DNA of 64,000 bases from CAVPHV01 sp963704825 (lineage in GTDB: Bacteria > Actinomycetota > Acidimicrobiia > Spongiisociales > UBA5794). Both the position numbers and the translations under genes were made by a program. Location: assembly GCA_963704825.1 (NCBI GenBank), contig CAVPHV010000018.1:303188-367187 (forward strand). The letters are read 5' to 3'. Within the stretch, counting starts at the first letter, position 1. Every line of letters begins with the position of its first letter. This document shows, in pieces, positions 1-8,557 of the stretch. The notes under the pieces were generated by a model. It did no database searches, was not told the origin of the DNA, and worked only from the letters and a program-made list of their open reading frames with translations.

Positions 1-159
1 AACATCCGCCAGCATGGACTTGACCAAACGAACGTGGAGGGGGTTGTCCTCCACCAGCAGAAGTTTGGGCATCTCTCCGTGATGGATGAACTCGGTGTCT
101 TGTTCCATCTGTCCCTCTTCGGTCCCGCCGCGCCTTTGGTAGCTACCTTCATCGGCCAT
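1..159 (-). CDS. Response regulator receiver domain, N-terminal part (cut by window edge)
   Basis: Reading the minus strand from an ATG at 159 gives 53 residues that run off the left edge. After about 30 polar residues comes the sequence PKLLLVEDNPLHVRLVKSML. This is the first beta strand and helix of a CheY-like receiver, with the acidic pair Glu-Asp before Asn that binds Mg2+ during phosphotransfer. The phosphoacceptor Asp lies outside the window, so the output domain is unknown. An in-frame ATG at 180, preceded by a GGTGAG-like site, is an alternative start. The fold call rests on this one motif but is a strong match. Confidence 0.6.
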   Translation of the reverse strand, partial: MADEGSYQRRGGTEEGQMEQDTEFIHHGEMPKLLLVEDNPLHVRLVKSMLADV

Positions 160-444
160 CGACCACACACCCTTGAGCATCTCTCACCACCGGAAACGGG
201 CCCACCGGCGGTGGCCCCGTCCTCTCAGAATCTGGCGACCACCCGAGATCAGACGAGAACCATCGTCCCGAGAATCTCCGCGACATAGCGCCAAACGGCT
301 GCCCCCGTTGGCCTTGCCCTCCTCGGTTGCTGGATTCCCCGGCCTCTCGCAACCTGTCGAGCGAATTGCCAGGATTTCGCAGCGGATTGGCGCATACCGA
401 TCCCTAAGCTGGGGATGACACGTTGGACCCCGAGGAGGTTGTCG

Positions 445-1440
445 TTGACTCGTTTCGCCTATTTCTGCGGCCACGAGCAGTGGCAACCCGAGCAGCTCGT
501 CCGCCACGCTGTACTCGCCGAGCGGGCCGGATTCGACTTCCTCGTGGTTTCCGAGCACTTCCATCCATGGGTTGACGACGCCGGCTCAGCCGGGTTTGCC
601 TTCTCAACCCTGGGGGCAATCGCCGAGGCCACCGAACGAGTTGAGTTCGCGACCGGGGTCACCACCCCACTGTTCCGCTTCCACCCCGGCGTAGTCGCCC
701 AAGCTGCCGCCACCATCGACCGCCTCTCCTCCGGGCGCTTCCATCTCGGAGTCGGCACCGGCGAGAACCTCAACGAGGGCCCCCTCGGGTATCCCTTCCC
801 GAACTATGCCGAGCGGGCGGCCCGAATGGAGGAGGCGCTGGTGATCATGCGCCGCCTGCTCGACGGCGAGAAACTCTCCTTCGAGGGCGAGTACTACCGC
901 ACCGACCGGGCCAAGCTGTACAGCCCGCCGATTGGGCCGGTGCCGATCTGGATGGCGGCCGGCGGACCGAAGTCCGCGGCTCTGGCCGCCCGCCTGGCCG
1001 ATGGCATCATCACCTCGGTCAAGGTCCCCGCCGTTACCAAAGAGCGGGTGACCGATCCCGCCCATGAGGCCGCTGCGACAGCCGGCAGGCCCGACCCCAA
1101 GATCCTCGCCACCCGCTGGTCGATCTACGCCCAGAACGACGACGAAGCGTGGGAGGCGTTGGCCGCCTGGCGCGGGTTGCGCGCCCCGGGCCGGCTTGAA
1201 GCCGTCGACCCGATCGAGTTGCGCCAGAAGGCAGACGAGATGCCACGCGAGGAGATTCTGGGGCAATACAGCGTGGTCCGCTCGGCCGACGACTATGTCG
1301 AAACGTACCTGCCACTGGTGACCACAGTTGGCGCCGAGATCGTCACCATCCAGACGACGTCGCTCGATCAGGAAGCCACCATTGCGATGTTGGGCGACGA
1401 GGTCCTCCCCCGCCTGCGGGCCGCGGCCGCCGCGGACTGA
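445..1440 (+). CDS. F420-dependent LLM-class oxidoreductase (TIGR03557-like, FGD family)
   Basis: A 331-residue TIM-barrel enzyme of the luciferase-like monooxygenase superfamily, expected to use coenzyme F420 in the cytosol. The N-terminus MTRFAYF, the SEHFHPW motif (His38) and GTGENLNE (Glu107) correspond to the cofactor/catalytic His and Glu of F420-dependent glucose-6-phosphate dehydrogenase relatives. The start is placed at TTG 445: AGGAGG at 433-438 sits 6 bases upstream and the protein then begins like the family. The ATG at 415 in the same frame would add ten residues. The true substrate is not evident; most members of this subgroup are not genuine G6P dehydrogenases. Confidence 0.85.
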   Translation: MTRFAYFCGHEQWQPEQLVRHAVLAERAGFDFLVVSEHFHPWVDDAGSAGFAFSTLGAIAEATERVEFATGVTTPLFRFHPGVVAQAAATIDRLSSGRFHLGVGTGENLNEGPLGYPFPNYAERAARMEEALVIMRRLLDGEKLSFEGEYYRTDRAKLYSPPIGPVPIWMAAGGPKSAALAARLADGIITSVKVPAVTKERVTDPAHEAAATAGRPDPKILATRWSIYAQNDDEAWEALAAWRGLRAPGRLEAVDPIELRQKADEMPREEILGQYSVVRSADDYVETYLPLVTTVGAEIVTIQTTSLDQEATIAMLGDEVLPRLRAAAAAD

Positions 1441-1455
1441 GCTTCCGGTCGGTTC

Positions 1456-2148
1456 TCATCCTTCTGTCGAGGTCGAAGTGGCTGCGGCCTGGTCGAGGAT
1501 CTCCTGCAGACGCTCGATGTCGGTGGTCAGGATGCGGTTGCCCGGATCGCGCGCCGCTGCGGCCCGCAGCGCAGGCAACGCCGAGACCCGAAGCGCCTCA
1601 CGCACCCGATCACCGGCCGCCCCCGCCGGGAGCTCGTCGGCAAGCCGCCGCAGCTGGGCAGCAAACGCCGGCCCGACGGTCGCCAGCATGTCGACCTGCC
1701 AGCCGACGGAATCGTTGGAACGGGTCATCACCTCGACCTGATCTTCCCGCCCTCTGACCTCGACGGCGGCATAGGCGATATCGCCGACGGCGAGGATCTC
1801 GTAGCGGCCGACCTCGAGCGTGTCGAGGCTTCCCCCGGAGAACTGCGAGAACTCGTCACGGAAGGATCGCCAGTAGCTGGCGGCGAAGGTGGGGTCGAGG
1901 CCATCGTCGAGCATCGTGGCGATCTGTGACGCGTCGAGTCCGTTCTCGATCGCGATCACCAGCGTCAGCGATTCTTGGTAGACCGCGGCACCGACGGCGG
2001 CAGCGTCGCCATCGGCAACGCCAACAAGCCAGTCGTTGACGACAACGGGGGGGAAAGTGGGCAGCGTCGTGTCCGCGTCGGATTCCCCACCGCCACACGC
2101 AGTCGCGACGAGGAAGAGGACGAGGAAGGCAGAGACCGGCCGGCGCAT
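1456..2148 (-). CDS. Predicted lipoprotein of unknown function
   Basis: 230 residues opening with a short basic stretch, a hydrophobic core and a lipobox ending VATAC (Cys at about residue 18). It should be exported, lipidated and anchored to the outer face of the membrane. The mature protein begins with a Gly/Asp-rich linker and then a mixed alpha/beta region with no motif I recognise. It is convergent with the F420-type gene (15 bases between stops) and divergent from the TauE/SafE pair (about 50 bases between starts). No function is assigned. Confidence 0.75.
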   Translation of the reverse strand: MRRPVSAFLVLFLVATACGGGESDADTTLPTFPPVVVNDWLVGVADGDAAAVGAAVYQESLTLVIAIENGLDASQIATMLDDGLDPTFAASYWRSFRDEFSQFSGGSLDTLEVGRYEILAVGDIAYAAVEVRGREDQVEVMTRSNDSVGWQVDMLATVGPAFAAQLRRLADELPAGAAGDRVREALRVSALPALRAAAARDPGNRILTTDIERLQEILDQAAATSTSTEG

Positions 2149-2199
2149 CCCGCGAGGCTACCGCAGGTGCCGCCAAAGCAGCACTCCTACACTCGCCCC

Positions 2200-2559
2200 A
2201 TGCCGTCGTTCTACCTGCGTGGCGTGGTGATCGGACTCGTCGCCGGCTTCATCAGCGGACTCTTCGGTGTTGGCGGCGGCGTCATCGTCGTACCGGGCTT
2301 GGTGCTCTGGCTCGGTCTCGATCAGCGGCGGGCGTCCGGGACCTCCATGGCCACGATCGTCGTGTCTGCCGCGGCCGCAGCTCTCCTGTTCAGCGCCGAT
2401 CAGGCCGTCGACTGGTCTACGGCGTGGTGGCTCTTCGTTGGGGCCGGCGTCGGCGCGGTGATCGGGGCTCGTGCGATCACCAGGGTGCCCGAGATCTGGC
2501 TGACGCGGGCGTTTGCCGCAGTGATGGTGCTTGCCGCCGTACGGCTGCTGCTGCCATGA
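2200..2559 (+). CDS. TauE/SafE-family permease, N-terminal half-protein
   Basis: 119 residues, about half a usual TauE/SafE sulfite/organosulfonate exporter (roughly 250 residues). It has four likely membrane segments and the GLFGVGGG loop near the N-terminus that marks each repeat of the family. The start is the ATG at 2200, after which the protein is hydrophobic at once. An in-frame extension back to 1975 would be antisense to the lipoprotein and has no membrane character. The stop overlaps the start of the next gene in ATGA. The two genes together look like one transporter split between its repeats. Confidence 0.8.
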   Translation: MPSFYLRGVVIGLVAGFISGLFGVGGGVIVVPGLVLWLGLDQRRASGTSMATIVVSAAAAALLFSADQAVDWSTAWWLFVGAGVGAVIGARAITRVPEIWLTRAFAAVMVLAAVRLLLP

Positions 2560-2975
2560 CGGTGGCGATGCTGATCCTGGTTGGGCTCCTGGCGGGGACG
2601 ATGGCTGCTGCCCTCGGCGTCGGTGGCGGGATTGTCTTCGTGCCCGCCCTCGTGGTGCTGTTCGACTTCACCCAGCACGAGGCTCAAGGGACTTCGCTGG
2701 CGGTGATCATCCCGACGGCGATCATTGCCACCGTCGTTCATGCCAGACACGGCAGGGTCGATTGGCGGGCTGCGCTCCCGGTTGCGGTAGGCGGAGCCGG
2801 CGGCGCTGTGGCCGGCGCCGCGTTGGCGTTGCGCCTCGACGGTGAAGTACTCCGGCGACTCTTTGCCGTTCTGCTGATTGCCTTGGCGATTCGCATGCTG
2901 CTGCGGGCCCGCCGGCCGAGCACCGATCGGGCCCAGCCGCTAGGGGCGGATGGGGACATCGATCCTTCCGGTTGA
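2556..2975 (+). CDS. TauE/SafE-family permease, C-terminal half-protein
   Basis: 139 residues beginning at the ATG of an ATGA overlap (2556) with the preceding half-permease. It repeats the same architecture: an early AALGVGGG loop, about four membrane segments and a basic C-terminal tail. In normal TauE/SafE proteins both repeats lie in one chain, so these two products probably pair as a heterodimer to export an anion such as sulfite or a sulfonate. The substrate is inferred from the family only. The last 36 bases overlap the end of the convergent gene on the minus strand. Confidence 0.8.
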   Translation: MTVAMLILVGLLAGTMAAALGVGGGIVFVPALVVLFDFTQHEAQGTSLAVIIPTAIIATVVHARHGRVDWRAALPVAVGGAGGAVAGAALALRLDGEVLRRLFAVLLIALAIRMLLRARRPSTDRAQPLGADGDIDPSG

Positions 2976-3470
2976 CCGAAAGGTGGCCCGGGCCGCAGCC
3001 GACCCCAGCCCGGCCCGCTGCCACAGCCATGCCAGGTAGACGAACCCGGCCAACTCCCCCGCCCACATGACGGGATCCGTCAGCACCTCGCGCAGATACC
3101 CGCCGACCGTGGCCGGCCCGGCTGCGGTGAACTCCCATCCAAGGAAGGGCCAGAGGAAGGTTTCCTGGTCGGCCCACATCGCGTCGAGCACGAGGTGCGC
3201 CAGCATGCCGACGGCGAGCGCCATCCAGCGGCGCCGCGGCCGGCCCCGCCGCGTCAGCGCCACAACGACCACCATCACCACCGACGCAACGAGCAACGAG
3301 TGTGATCCCAACCGCACGGCTCCCAGGCTGCCGTACCCGACCAGACCGATCGGCGTGTCGACCAGATCTGCGACGACGGCGCCAAGCACCAGAAACCGGA
3401 GATCCATTCGTTCGTCACGAAAGGCGTAGCGGATCAGTGCAATCGTGCCACCGATGTGCCAGAAGAACAT
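2940..3470 (-). CDS. Membrane-bound metal-dependent hydrolase-like protein
   Basis: 176 residues with several membrane segments. His and Asp residues sit next to the membrane helices (FFWHIGG at the start, DTPIG, GSHSLL, AHLVLDAMW), an arrangement seen in the YdjM/LexA-binding inner-membrane hydrolase family. The catalytic activity of that family is poorly defined. It is the last gene of a minus-strand run, 19 bases after the zinc-ribbon gene. The basic GRPRRRW segment probably marks a cytoplasmic loop. The family assignment is moderate; the membrane nature is clear. Confidence 0.65.
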   Translation of the reverse strand: MFFWHIGGTIALIRYAFRDERMDLRFLVLGAVVADLVDTPIGLVGYGSLGAVRLGSHSLLVASVVMVVVVALTRRGRPRRRWMALAVGMLAHLVLDAMWADQETFLWPFLGWEFTAAGPATVGGYLREVLTDPVMWAGELAGFVYLAWLWQRAGLGSAAARATFRSTGRIDVPIRP

Positions 3471-3489
3471 GGAGGGACAGGCGGCGCCG

Positions 3490-4200
3490 CTAGAGAACGA
3501 GAATGCGGCGACAGTGGATGCAGCGCGGCGGGTCGCTGCGAGTGACGTCGAGTCGTTCCGCCGCGGTGAGTCTCAGGTGGCAGCCCCCGCAGATGCTCTC
3601 GACCAATCGGCCGATGGCGACACCTTCCTTGATGGGGCGCAGCTCTTCGTACAACGCCAGCAGATCCTCAGGGATGAGCGGCACAATCTGTGCCTTGCGG
3701 GCTTCCTTGCGGGCGAGGTCGGCGTCGATACCTCGCCACGCGTCTTGGATAGCCGCCTCGAGCGCGGCCTTCCCCTCGGTCGCGGTCGCCAACTCTCCCT
3801 GGAGCGCCTCGAGGGCTTTCTCCTGTTCCTCACGCTGCTCCATGAACACGAGCAGCGCGTCCTCCATCTCGACCTTCTTGCGACCCAGCATCTCGACTTC
3901 CTGGCGCATGTAGTCGGCGTCCCTTGCGCTCAGCCCGCCGGCATAGAGCCGATTCTGCTCGGATTCGAGTTTGTTGGTCGCGATGTCGAGTTCCCCGCTG
4001 GTTTTGTCGAACGCCAGGGTGGTCTCGCGCAACGCTGCCTCAGCCGCACCGACCTGAGCCTTCAAGTCTTCCTCGCGGGCGTGCGCGGCGCGATACTCGG
4101 CGAGCGCAGGCAACGATTGCCGTTCATTCAACAGACGATCGATCTGGAGGTCGACGTCCTGGAGGTCCAGCAGATCCGCCAGGCTGTTCATCTCCTCCAT
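3490..4200 (-). CDS. C4-type zinc ribbon / coiled-coil protein
   Basis: 236 residues. Residues about 5-175 form a long charged coiled coil rich in Glu, Lys and Ala. The C-terminal 40 residues carry the two CxxC pairs (CGGC and CIHC) of the zf-RING_7/DUF164 zinc ribbon. The family is conserved in Actinobacteria and is thought to bind nucleic acid or act as a scaffold. The start is ATG 4200, overlapping the Nif3-like stop as ATGA, with GGAGGAG at about 4206-4212 as ribosome-binding site. An in-frame start at 4215 is less likely. The Nif3-zinc ribbon order is a common actinobacterial arrangement. Confidence 0.88.
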   Translation of the reverse strand: MEEMNSLADLLDLQDVDLQIDRLLNERQSLPALAEYRAAHAREEDLKAQVGAAEAALRETTLAFDKTSGELDIATNKLESEQNRLYAGGLSARDADYMRQEVEMLGRKKVEMEDALLVFMEQREEQEKALEALQGELATATEGKAALEAAIQDAWRGIDADLARKEARKAQIVPLIPEDLLALYEELRPIKEGVAIGRLVESICGGCHLRLTAAERLDVTRSDPPRCIHCRRILVL

Positions 4201-5294
4201 CAATGCTCCTCCCACGGACTCGGGTCGAGATCGGTCAGATCCACCACCACGGTATCCAATTGTGCGACCGCAGCGTACAAGGTCGCAATGCCCGGACGTT
4301 CAGTGGCGGCGTGTCCGGGGTCGATGATGGCCAGCCCCCGCTCCAACGCGGCGCGCGCCTGGTGATGGGGTACATCTCCGGTGACCAGCACATCGGCAAC
4401 GGTCGCAGCCAACGCCACGAAGTCGCCTCCCGACCCGGGCACCACGGCAACCTGGGTCACCGGATCCTGGACTCGGCCCGCAATCCTGATGTTGCCACCG
4501 ATGGCATCTGCGACCCGCCGGGCGAGGGCCCCGAGCGTGGCCTCGCCGTCGATCACCCCAGTCCGTCCGACAAACCCGGCGTTGGCATTCACCTCGTAGA
4601 CGTCGTAGGCCGGCTCCTCGTAGGGGTGCGCCGCAACCAGCGCCGCGACAACACGATCGACACTCGACCGCGGTGCGATCATCTCGACGCGGACCTCCGA
4701 CTCACGGCTGAACGTCCCCTCCGTCCCGGTGACGGGGGCGGCGCCGGCTTCGGGCCGGAAGGTGCCAACGCCCTCGCCGCGGAACGAGCACCCGGAGTAC
4801 CGCCCAATCGTCCCCGCACCAGCCGCGACCATGGCCGCCGCCACGGTATCCGCGCCGCTACCGGGGACGAAGACCACCACCTTGGCGGAGTCTGGCCCCC
4901 ACAGCGGGGCGAACCCGACTGAGTCCGAGAGACCAAGCGCGGCGGCAAGGGCGTCCGCGGTTCCGCCGTGGGCCACATCGAACGCGGTGTGCACCACGGC
5001 CAGCGCCACACCGGCCCTGAGCAGGCCGAACGCTCGACCCGGGGCCGAGTTACCCGCCACTATCTGCGTCGTGGGGCGAAAGAGAAGCGGGTGATAGGAG
5101 ATCAGCAGATCGACAGGGTCCGCCTCGACGGCGGCTACCACGTCCGGCGTGACCTCATGGCACACCGCCACTCGGGCTACCGGCGCAGCCGGATCCCCGA
5201 GTTGGAGCCCGACCGGGTCCCATCCGGCTGCCTTGCCCAGCGGAGCCACCACATCGAGGTGGTCGATGACATCGGCAACGGTGAGCGCGCTCAT
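4200..5294 (-). CDS. Nif3-like dinuclear metal centre protein
   Basis: 364 residues, the length of Nif3/DUF34 proteins that carry the PII-like insert between two metal-binding halves. The N-terminus (MSALTVADV) and the motifs SYHPLLF and GDVPHHQ match the family's metal-ligand His residues; the HPYEEPAYDVY segment belongs to the insert. Members are annotated as GTP cyclohydrolase 1 type 2, but their cellular role is unsettled. The ATG at 5294 is chosen by family alignment; a GTG at 5321 is also in frame. It overlaps the zinc-ribbon gene by four bases and follows ppk2 with about 70 bases between, so all are probably cotranscribed. Confidence 0.88.
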   Translation of the reverse strand: MSALTVADVIDHLDVVAPLGKAAGWDPVGLQLGDPAAPVARVAVCHEVTPDVVAAVEADPVDLLISYHPLLFRPTTQIVAGNSAPGRAFGLLRAGVALAVVHTAFDVAHGGTADALAAALGLSDSVGFAPLWGPDSAKVVVFVPGSGADTVAAAMVAAGAGTIGRYSGCSFRGEGVGTFRPEAGAAPVTGTEGTFSRESEVRVEMIAPRSSVDRVVAALVAAHPYEEPAYDVYEVNANAGFVGRTGVIDGEATLGALARRVADAIGGNIRIAGRVQDPVTQVAVVPGSGGDFVALAATVADVLVTGDVPHHQARAALERGLAIIDPGHAATERPGIATLYAAVAQLDTVVVDLTDLDPSPWEEH

Positions 5295-5362
5295 GGCACG
5301 AGATGCTAACGATGCGGCCACACGACGTGTGCAGACCGCCGGAGGTCAGGTCGCCCGAGGAC

Positions 5363-6208
5363 TCAGTACAGCTCGGGCACAAACTCCTGTTCACCGATCG
5401 GAGGACGAATGTAGCTCTCGTCGGTCCCCCGAGGCGGCAGTTCGATCGGCTCTGGCGTCGTGTCCTCGTACGGGATCATGGTCAGCAAGTGGCTGATGCA
5501 GTTGAGCCGGGCTCGCTTCTTGTCATCGGCGTTGACGACATACCACGGTGCCTGCTTGATGTCGGTGTGATCGAACATGCTGTCTTTGGCCTTCGAGAAC
5601 TCGACCCACTTCGCTCGTGATTCGAGGTCCATCGGGCTCAGCTTCCAGCGCTTGCGGGGATCGGCCATCCGATCGCGGAAACGCCGCTCCTGCTCCTCGT
5701 CGCTCACAGAGAACCAGTACTTGATCAGGATGATCCCGGAGCGAACCAGCATCCGCTCGAACTCGGGGCACGACCGCAAGAACTCCCGGTACTCGTCTTG
5801 GGTGCAGAACCCCATGATGGGCTCGACCAGCGCCCGGTTGTACCACGAGCGATCGAACAGCACGATCTCGCCCGCGGCGGGGAGGTGGTTGACGTAGCGT
5901 TGGAACCACCACTGCGTCTTGTCACGCTCGGTTGGCGTGCCGACGGCGACGACCCGACAAACGCGCGGATTCATCCGCTCGTCGATCCGCTTGATCACGC
6001 CGCCCTTACCGGCCGCATCACGCCCCTCGAAGATGACCACCACCCGCAGACCCTCCGACTTCACCCACTCTTGGAGTTTGACGAGTTCCTGTTGCAGGCG
6101 CCGCAGTTCCTTCTCGTAGAATTTCTTGGCCAGCTTCGGCTTCTTCTTCGCCTTCACGGGTTCCACGACGTGGAAGTGCGGCGTATCCAGCTTGTCAGTG
6201 GCGGCCAT
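5363..6208 (-). CDS. ppk2: Polyphosphate kinase 2 (class I)
   Basis: 281 residues. PPK2 transfers phosphate between polyphosphate and nucleotides. The P-loop GRDAAGKGG (about residues 62-70), the Walker B region LFDRSWYNRA and the basic lid segment with RKRWKLSP are all present, and a single catalytic domain makes it class I. The Lys-rich N-terminal stretch (about 20-30) is typical of substrate-binding extensions. The start is ATG 6208, with GGGAGG about eight bases upstream; the 12 residues before it in the open frame are not needed. It heads the minus-strand run ending with the membrane hydrolase. Confidence 0.92.
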   Translation of the reverse strand: MAATDKLDTPHFHVVEPVKAKKKPKLAKKFYEKELRRLQQELVKLQEWVKSEGLRVVVIFEGRDAAGKGGVIKRIDERMNPRVCRVVAVGTPTERDKTQWWFQRYVNHLPAAGEIVLFDRSWYNRALVEPIMGFCTQDEYREFLRSCPEFERMLVRSGIILIKYWFSVSDEEQERRFRDRMADPRKRWKLSPMDLESRAKWVEFSKAKDSMFDHTDIKQAPWYVVNADDKKRARLNCISHLLTMIPYEDTTPEPIELPPRGTDESYIRPPIGEQEFVPELY

Positions 6209-6446
6209 GGCTCTTGCCTCCCGGCTTCGACATATGTCCGACAATACCGCGCCGGAGTGGTCATTGGCCAGAGGAACTCCGCGCTGCGGTCACCGCATTG
6301 GGATCGTCACGACCACCCGGGCCCTTGAGAGGCCATCCATAGTCCCCGCCGCATCGAAGAGGTCCCCGGCTGCCGGTCATTATCCCTTGTGACCTTGGTC
6401 CTCTACCCCGGCGTGCCCCAAACCCGGACGCTGCGGGGTGAGCGTC

Positions 6447-7793
6447 ATGACCGCATCTCGTAAACCATCTTGGAGCAGGGGATTCTTCCTTGCGGCACTC
6501 ATCGCCGCAGCCAGTCTCGGCACGGCGGTGTCCGCCGCGGCGGCCGAAACGAATGCGGACGACGCAATCTGGTACGAGGTCGGCGACGACGACGTCACCG
6601 TCGACTTGTACTTTGTGTGGTCTTCGAGCTGCCCGCACTGCCGCGAGGCACACCCCTTCATCGAGGAGCTCGAAGACCGCTACGACTGGCTGCGGGTCCG
6701 GTGGCTTCAGGTGAACGGTGACGACCCGGCCGCCGTCGATACCGCAATCGCTGTTGCCGACTCCATCGGCCAGACGATCCCGGCCGTACCGACCTTCCTC
6801 TACTGCGAAACAATCCAAACCGGCTACGACGATGAGGCGGGTATCGGGGCGCTGCTCGACACCGAGTTACGGTCCTGCCACACCAGCCTGGTCGCGACCC
6901 ATTTCCCCGACGGAACGTCGCCGCCCACGACCGCGGCCGTACAAGAAGATGAGGGAGTCACTCTCCCCATCATCGGCCGGGTTGATGCCGGGGCGGTTTC
7001 ACTGCCGATCTTCACCATCACGGTGGCCGGATTGGACGCCTTCAACCCCTGCGCGTTCTTCGTGCTGCTGTTTCTGCTCAGCTTGCTGGTCCATGCCAAG
7101 AGCCGGATGCGCATGGCGGTCATCGGCGGCGTCTTCGTCCTCTTCTCCGGACTGATCTACTTCGCGTTCATGACGGCGTGGCTGAACGTATTCCTGATCA
7201 CCGGGACCCTGCGGTGGATCACTCTCGCCGCCGGAGCGGTGGCCGTCGTGATCGCCTTGTTCAACATCAAGGACTACTTCGCCCCGGGCACCGGGGCATC
7301 GCTCTCGATTCCGGAGAGCGTCAAGCCCGGCCTGTTCAAGCGGATGCGGACCCTGGCGGCGGCCGACCGCTACCCGGCGATTCTGGCCGGAACGGTCACG
7401 CTGGCCGTTGCCGCCAACAGCTACGAGCTGCTCTGCACCGCCGGACTGCCGATGGCCTTCACCCGAGTGCTGACCCTCAACGATCTGCCGACCTCGACCT
7501 ACTACGGCTATTTGTTGTTCTACAACGTGATCTACGTGATCCCGCTGCTCGTGATCGTCGGCGCCTTCGTGTGGGCGCTCGGCTCCCGCAAGTTGCAGGA
7601 GCATGAGGGGCGGACACTCAAGCTGTTGTCCGGCACGATGATGCTGGGCCTTGGTCTGGTGCTGCTCCTTGCCCCCGACTTGCTGGACAACATGCTGACG
7701 GCCATCGTCGTCCTGGCGGTCGCCGTCGCCATTACCGTCACCGTCGCCGCCGGCGATCGGCTCCGGCACCGTCAACGACCCGCCCACCGCTGA
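6447..7793 (+). CDS. Thioredoxin-fold plus CcdA/DsbD-like membrane protein
   Basis: 448 residues in three parts: a signal-like helix (about 10-32), an extracytoplasmic thioredoxin fold with a CPHC active site at residues 62-65, and a C-terminal membrane domain of about six helices opening with an NPCA motif (near residue 200) as in CcdA/DsbD-type proteins. It probably moves electrons across the membrane or handles thiols of exported proteins. ATG 6447 is preceded by GGGGTG six bases upstream; a GTG at 6438 is also possible. A small ATTGCC-AGC-GGCAAT hairpin lies just after the stop. Confidence 0.75.
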   Translation: MTASRKPSWSRGFFLAALIAAASLGTAVSAAAAETNADDAIWYEVGDDDVTVDLYFVWSSSCPHCREAHPFIEELEDRYDWLRVRWLQVNGDDPAAVDTAIAVADSIGQTIPAVPTFLYCETIQTGYDDEAGIGALLDTELRSCHTSLVATHFPDGTSPPTTAAVQEDEGVTLPIIGRVDAGAVSLPIFTITVAGLDAFNPCAFFVLLFLLSLLVHAKSRMRMAVIGGVFVLFSGLIYFAFMTAWLNVFLITGTLRWITLAAGAVAVVIALFNIKDYFAPGTGASLSIPESVKPGLFKRMRTLAAADRYPAILAGTVTLAVAANSYELLCTAGLPMAFTRVLTLNDLPTSTYYGYLLFYNVIYVIPLLVIVGAFVWALGSRKLQEHEGRTLKLLSGTMMLGLGLVLLLAPDLLDNMLTAIVVLAVAVAITVTVAAGDRLRHRQRPAHR

Positions 7794-7958
7794 CCAGCCC
7801 AATTGCCAGCGGCAATCTCATCGACACCGGCAACGAGGGACCGGTGAAGTGGGCTCTTCGGCGGGGAGTTCCCGGTGAAGATGAAGAACTCGGCTGGCGA
7901 TCGGACCGACTTCGGGTTTGTCCGCACCGGTGACCGGGAGTAGCCACTCAACAGTCTC

Positions 7959-8423
7959 CTAGAGCAGGTCCGGCAGGGCCGGCTTGCCGACGTGCTCGAA
8001 CACCAGTGCCGTTTCGATGTGGGCGACCTCGGGCATCGAAGTGAATCCGGTCACCGCGAGTTGGCGAAGATGCTCGGCGTCGCGCACCACCACGTGGACG
8101 AGGAAGTCGTTGGCCCCGGTCACATGGGACCAGCCGATCACTTCGGGCATCGCCAAGGCGTGATCGCGGAAGCGGTCGACTTCGCTGGCGGCGTGGCGGG
8201 AAAGCCGGATAGCCACCATGGCCCGCAGCCCAATGCCGAGAGCACGGGGGTCGACGGTCGCGTGCGAGCCGAGCAACACACCTTCGGCCTCGAGCCGTTT
8301 GACCCGCTCCGAGCACGTCGAAGGAGCAATCCCGATGGCGGAGGCAAGCTCCTTGTTGGAGCGCCGTGCATCGTCCTGGAGAAGCCGCACAATCTCACGA
8401 TCTGTTCGGTCCAGCCGCCTCAT
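7959..8423 (-). CDS. Lrp/AsnC-family transcriptional regulator
   Basis: 154 residues: an N-terminal winged helix-turn-helix (RLDRTDREIVRLLQ, then SNKELASAIG and STCSERVKRLE as recognition region, residues 1-55) followed by a RAM/AsnC ligand domain (about 65-150) that forms oligomers and binds amino acids. It is divergent from the tyrosine phenol-lyase gene with 134 bases between starts. That, plus the amino-acid substrate of the enzyme, makes it the likely local regulator, perhaps responding to tyrosine. Direct regulation is inferred from position only. Confidence 0.9.
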   Translation of the reverse strand: MRRLDRTDREIVRLLQDDARRSNKELASAIGIAPSTCSERVKRLEAEGVLLGSHATVDPRALGIGLRAMVAIRLSRHAASEVDRFRDHALAMPEVIGWSHVTGANDFLVHVVVRDAEHLRQLAVTGFTSMPEVAHIETALVFEHVGKPALPDLL

Positions 8424-8447
8424 ATTGCCTCCTTGCCGAAACTCCTA

Positions 8448-8507
8448 CGGATTCTATTGACCATGTTCGGAGATTCCATACCCTGGAACTTAAGCAATCG
8501 GAGAATC
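8448..8507. promoter_or_regulatory. Candidate Lrp operator repeats between lrp and tpl
   Basis: The divergent intergenic region holds three related words, CGGATTC (8448), CGGAGATTC (8468) and CGGAGAATC (8499), in a relatively A/T-rich stretch. Lrp proteins bind several spaced sites and wrap DNA, so these are plausible contacts controlling both genes. The spacing (20 and 31 bases) is not strictly periodic, and no promoter hexamers can be assigned with confidence. Confidence 0.3.
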
Positions 8508-8557
8508 TGCGGCCGAGATCGGTCGACGCCGAACATCGAGGCACGAGGAGACGAACA

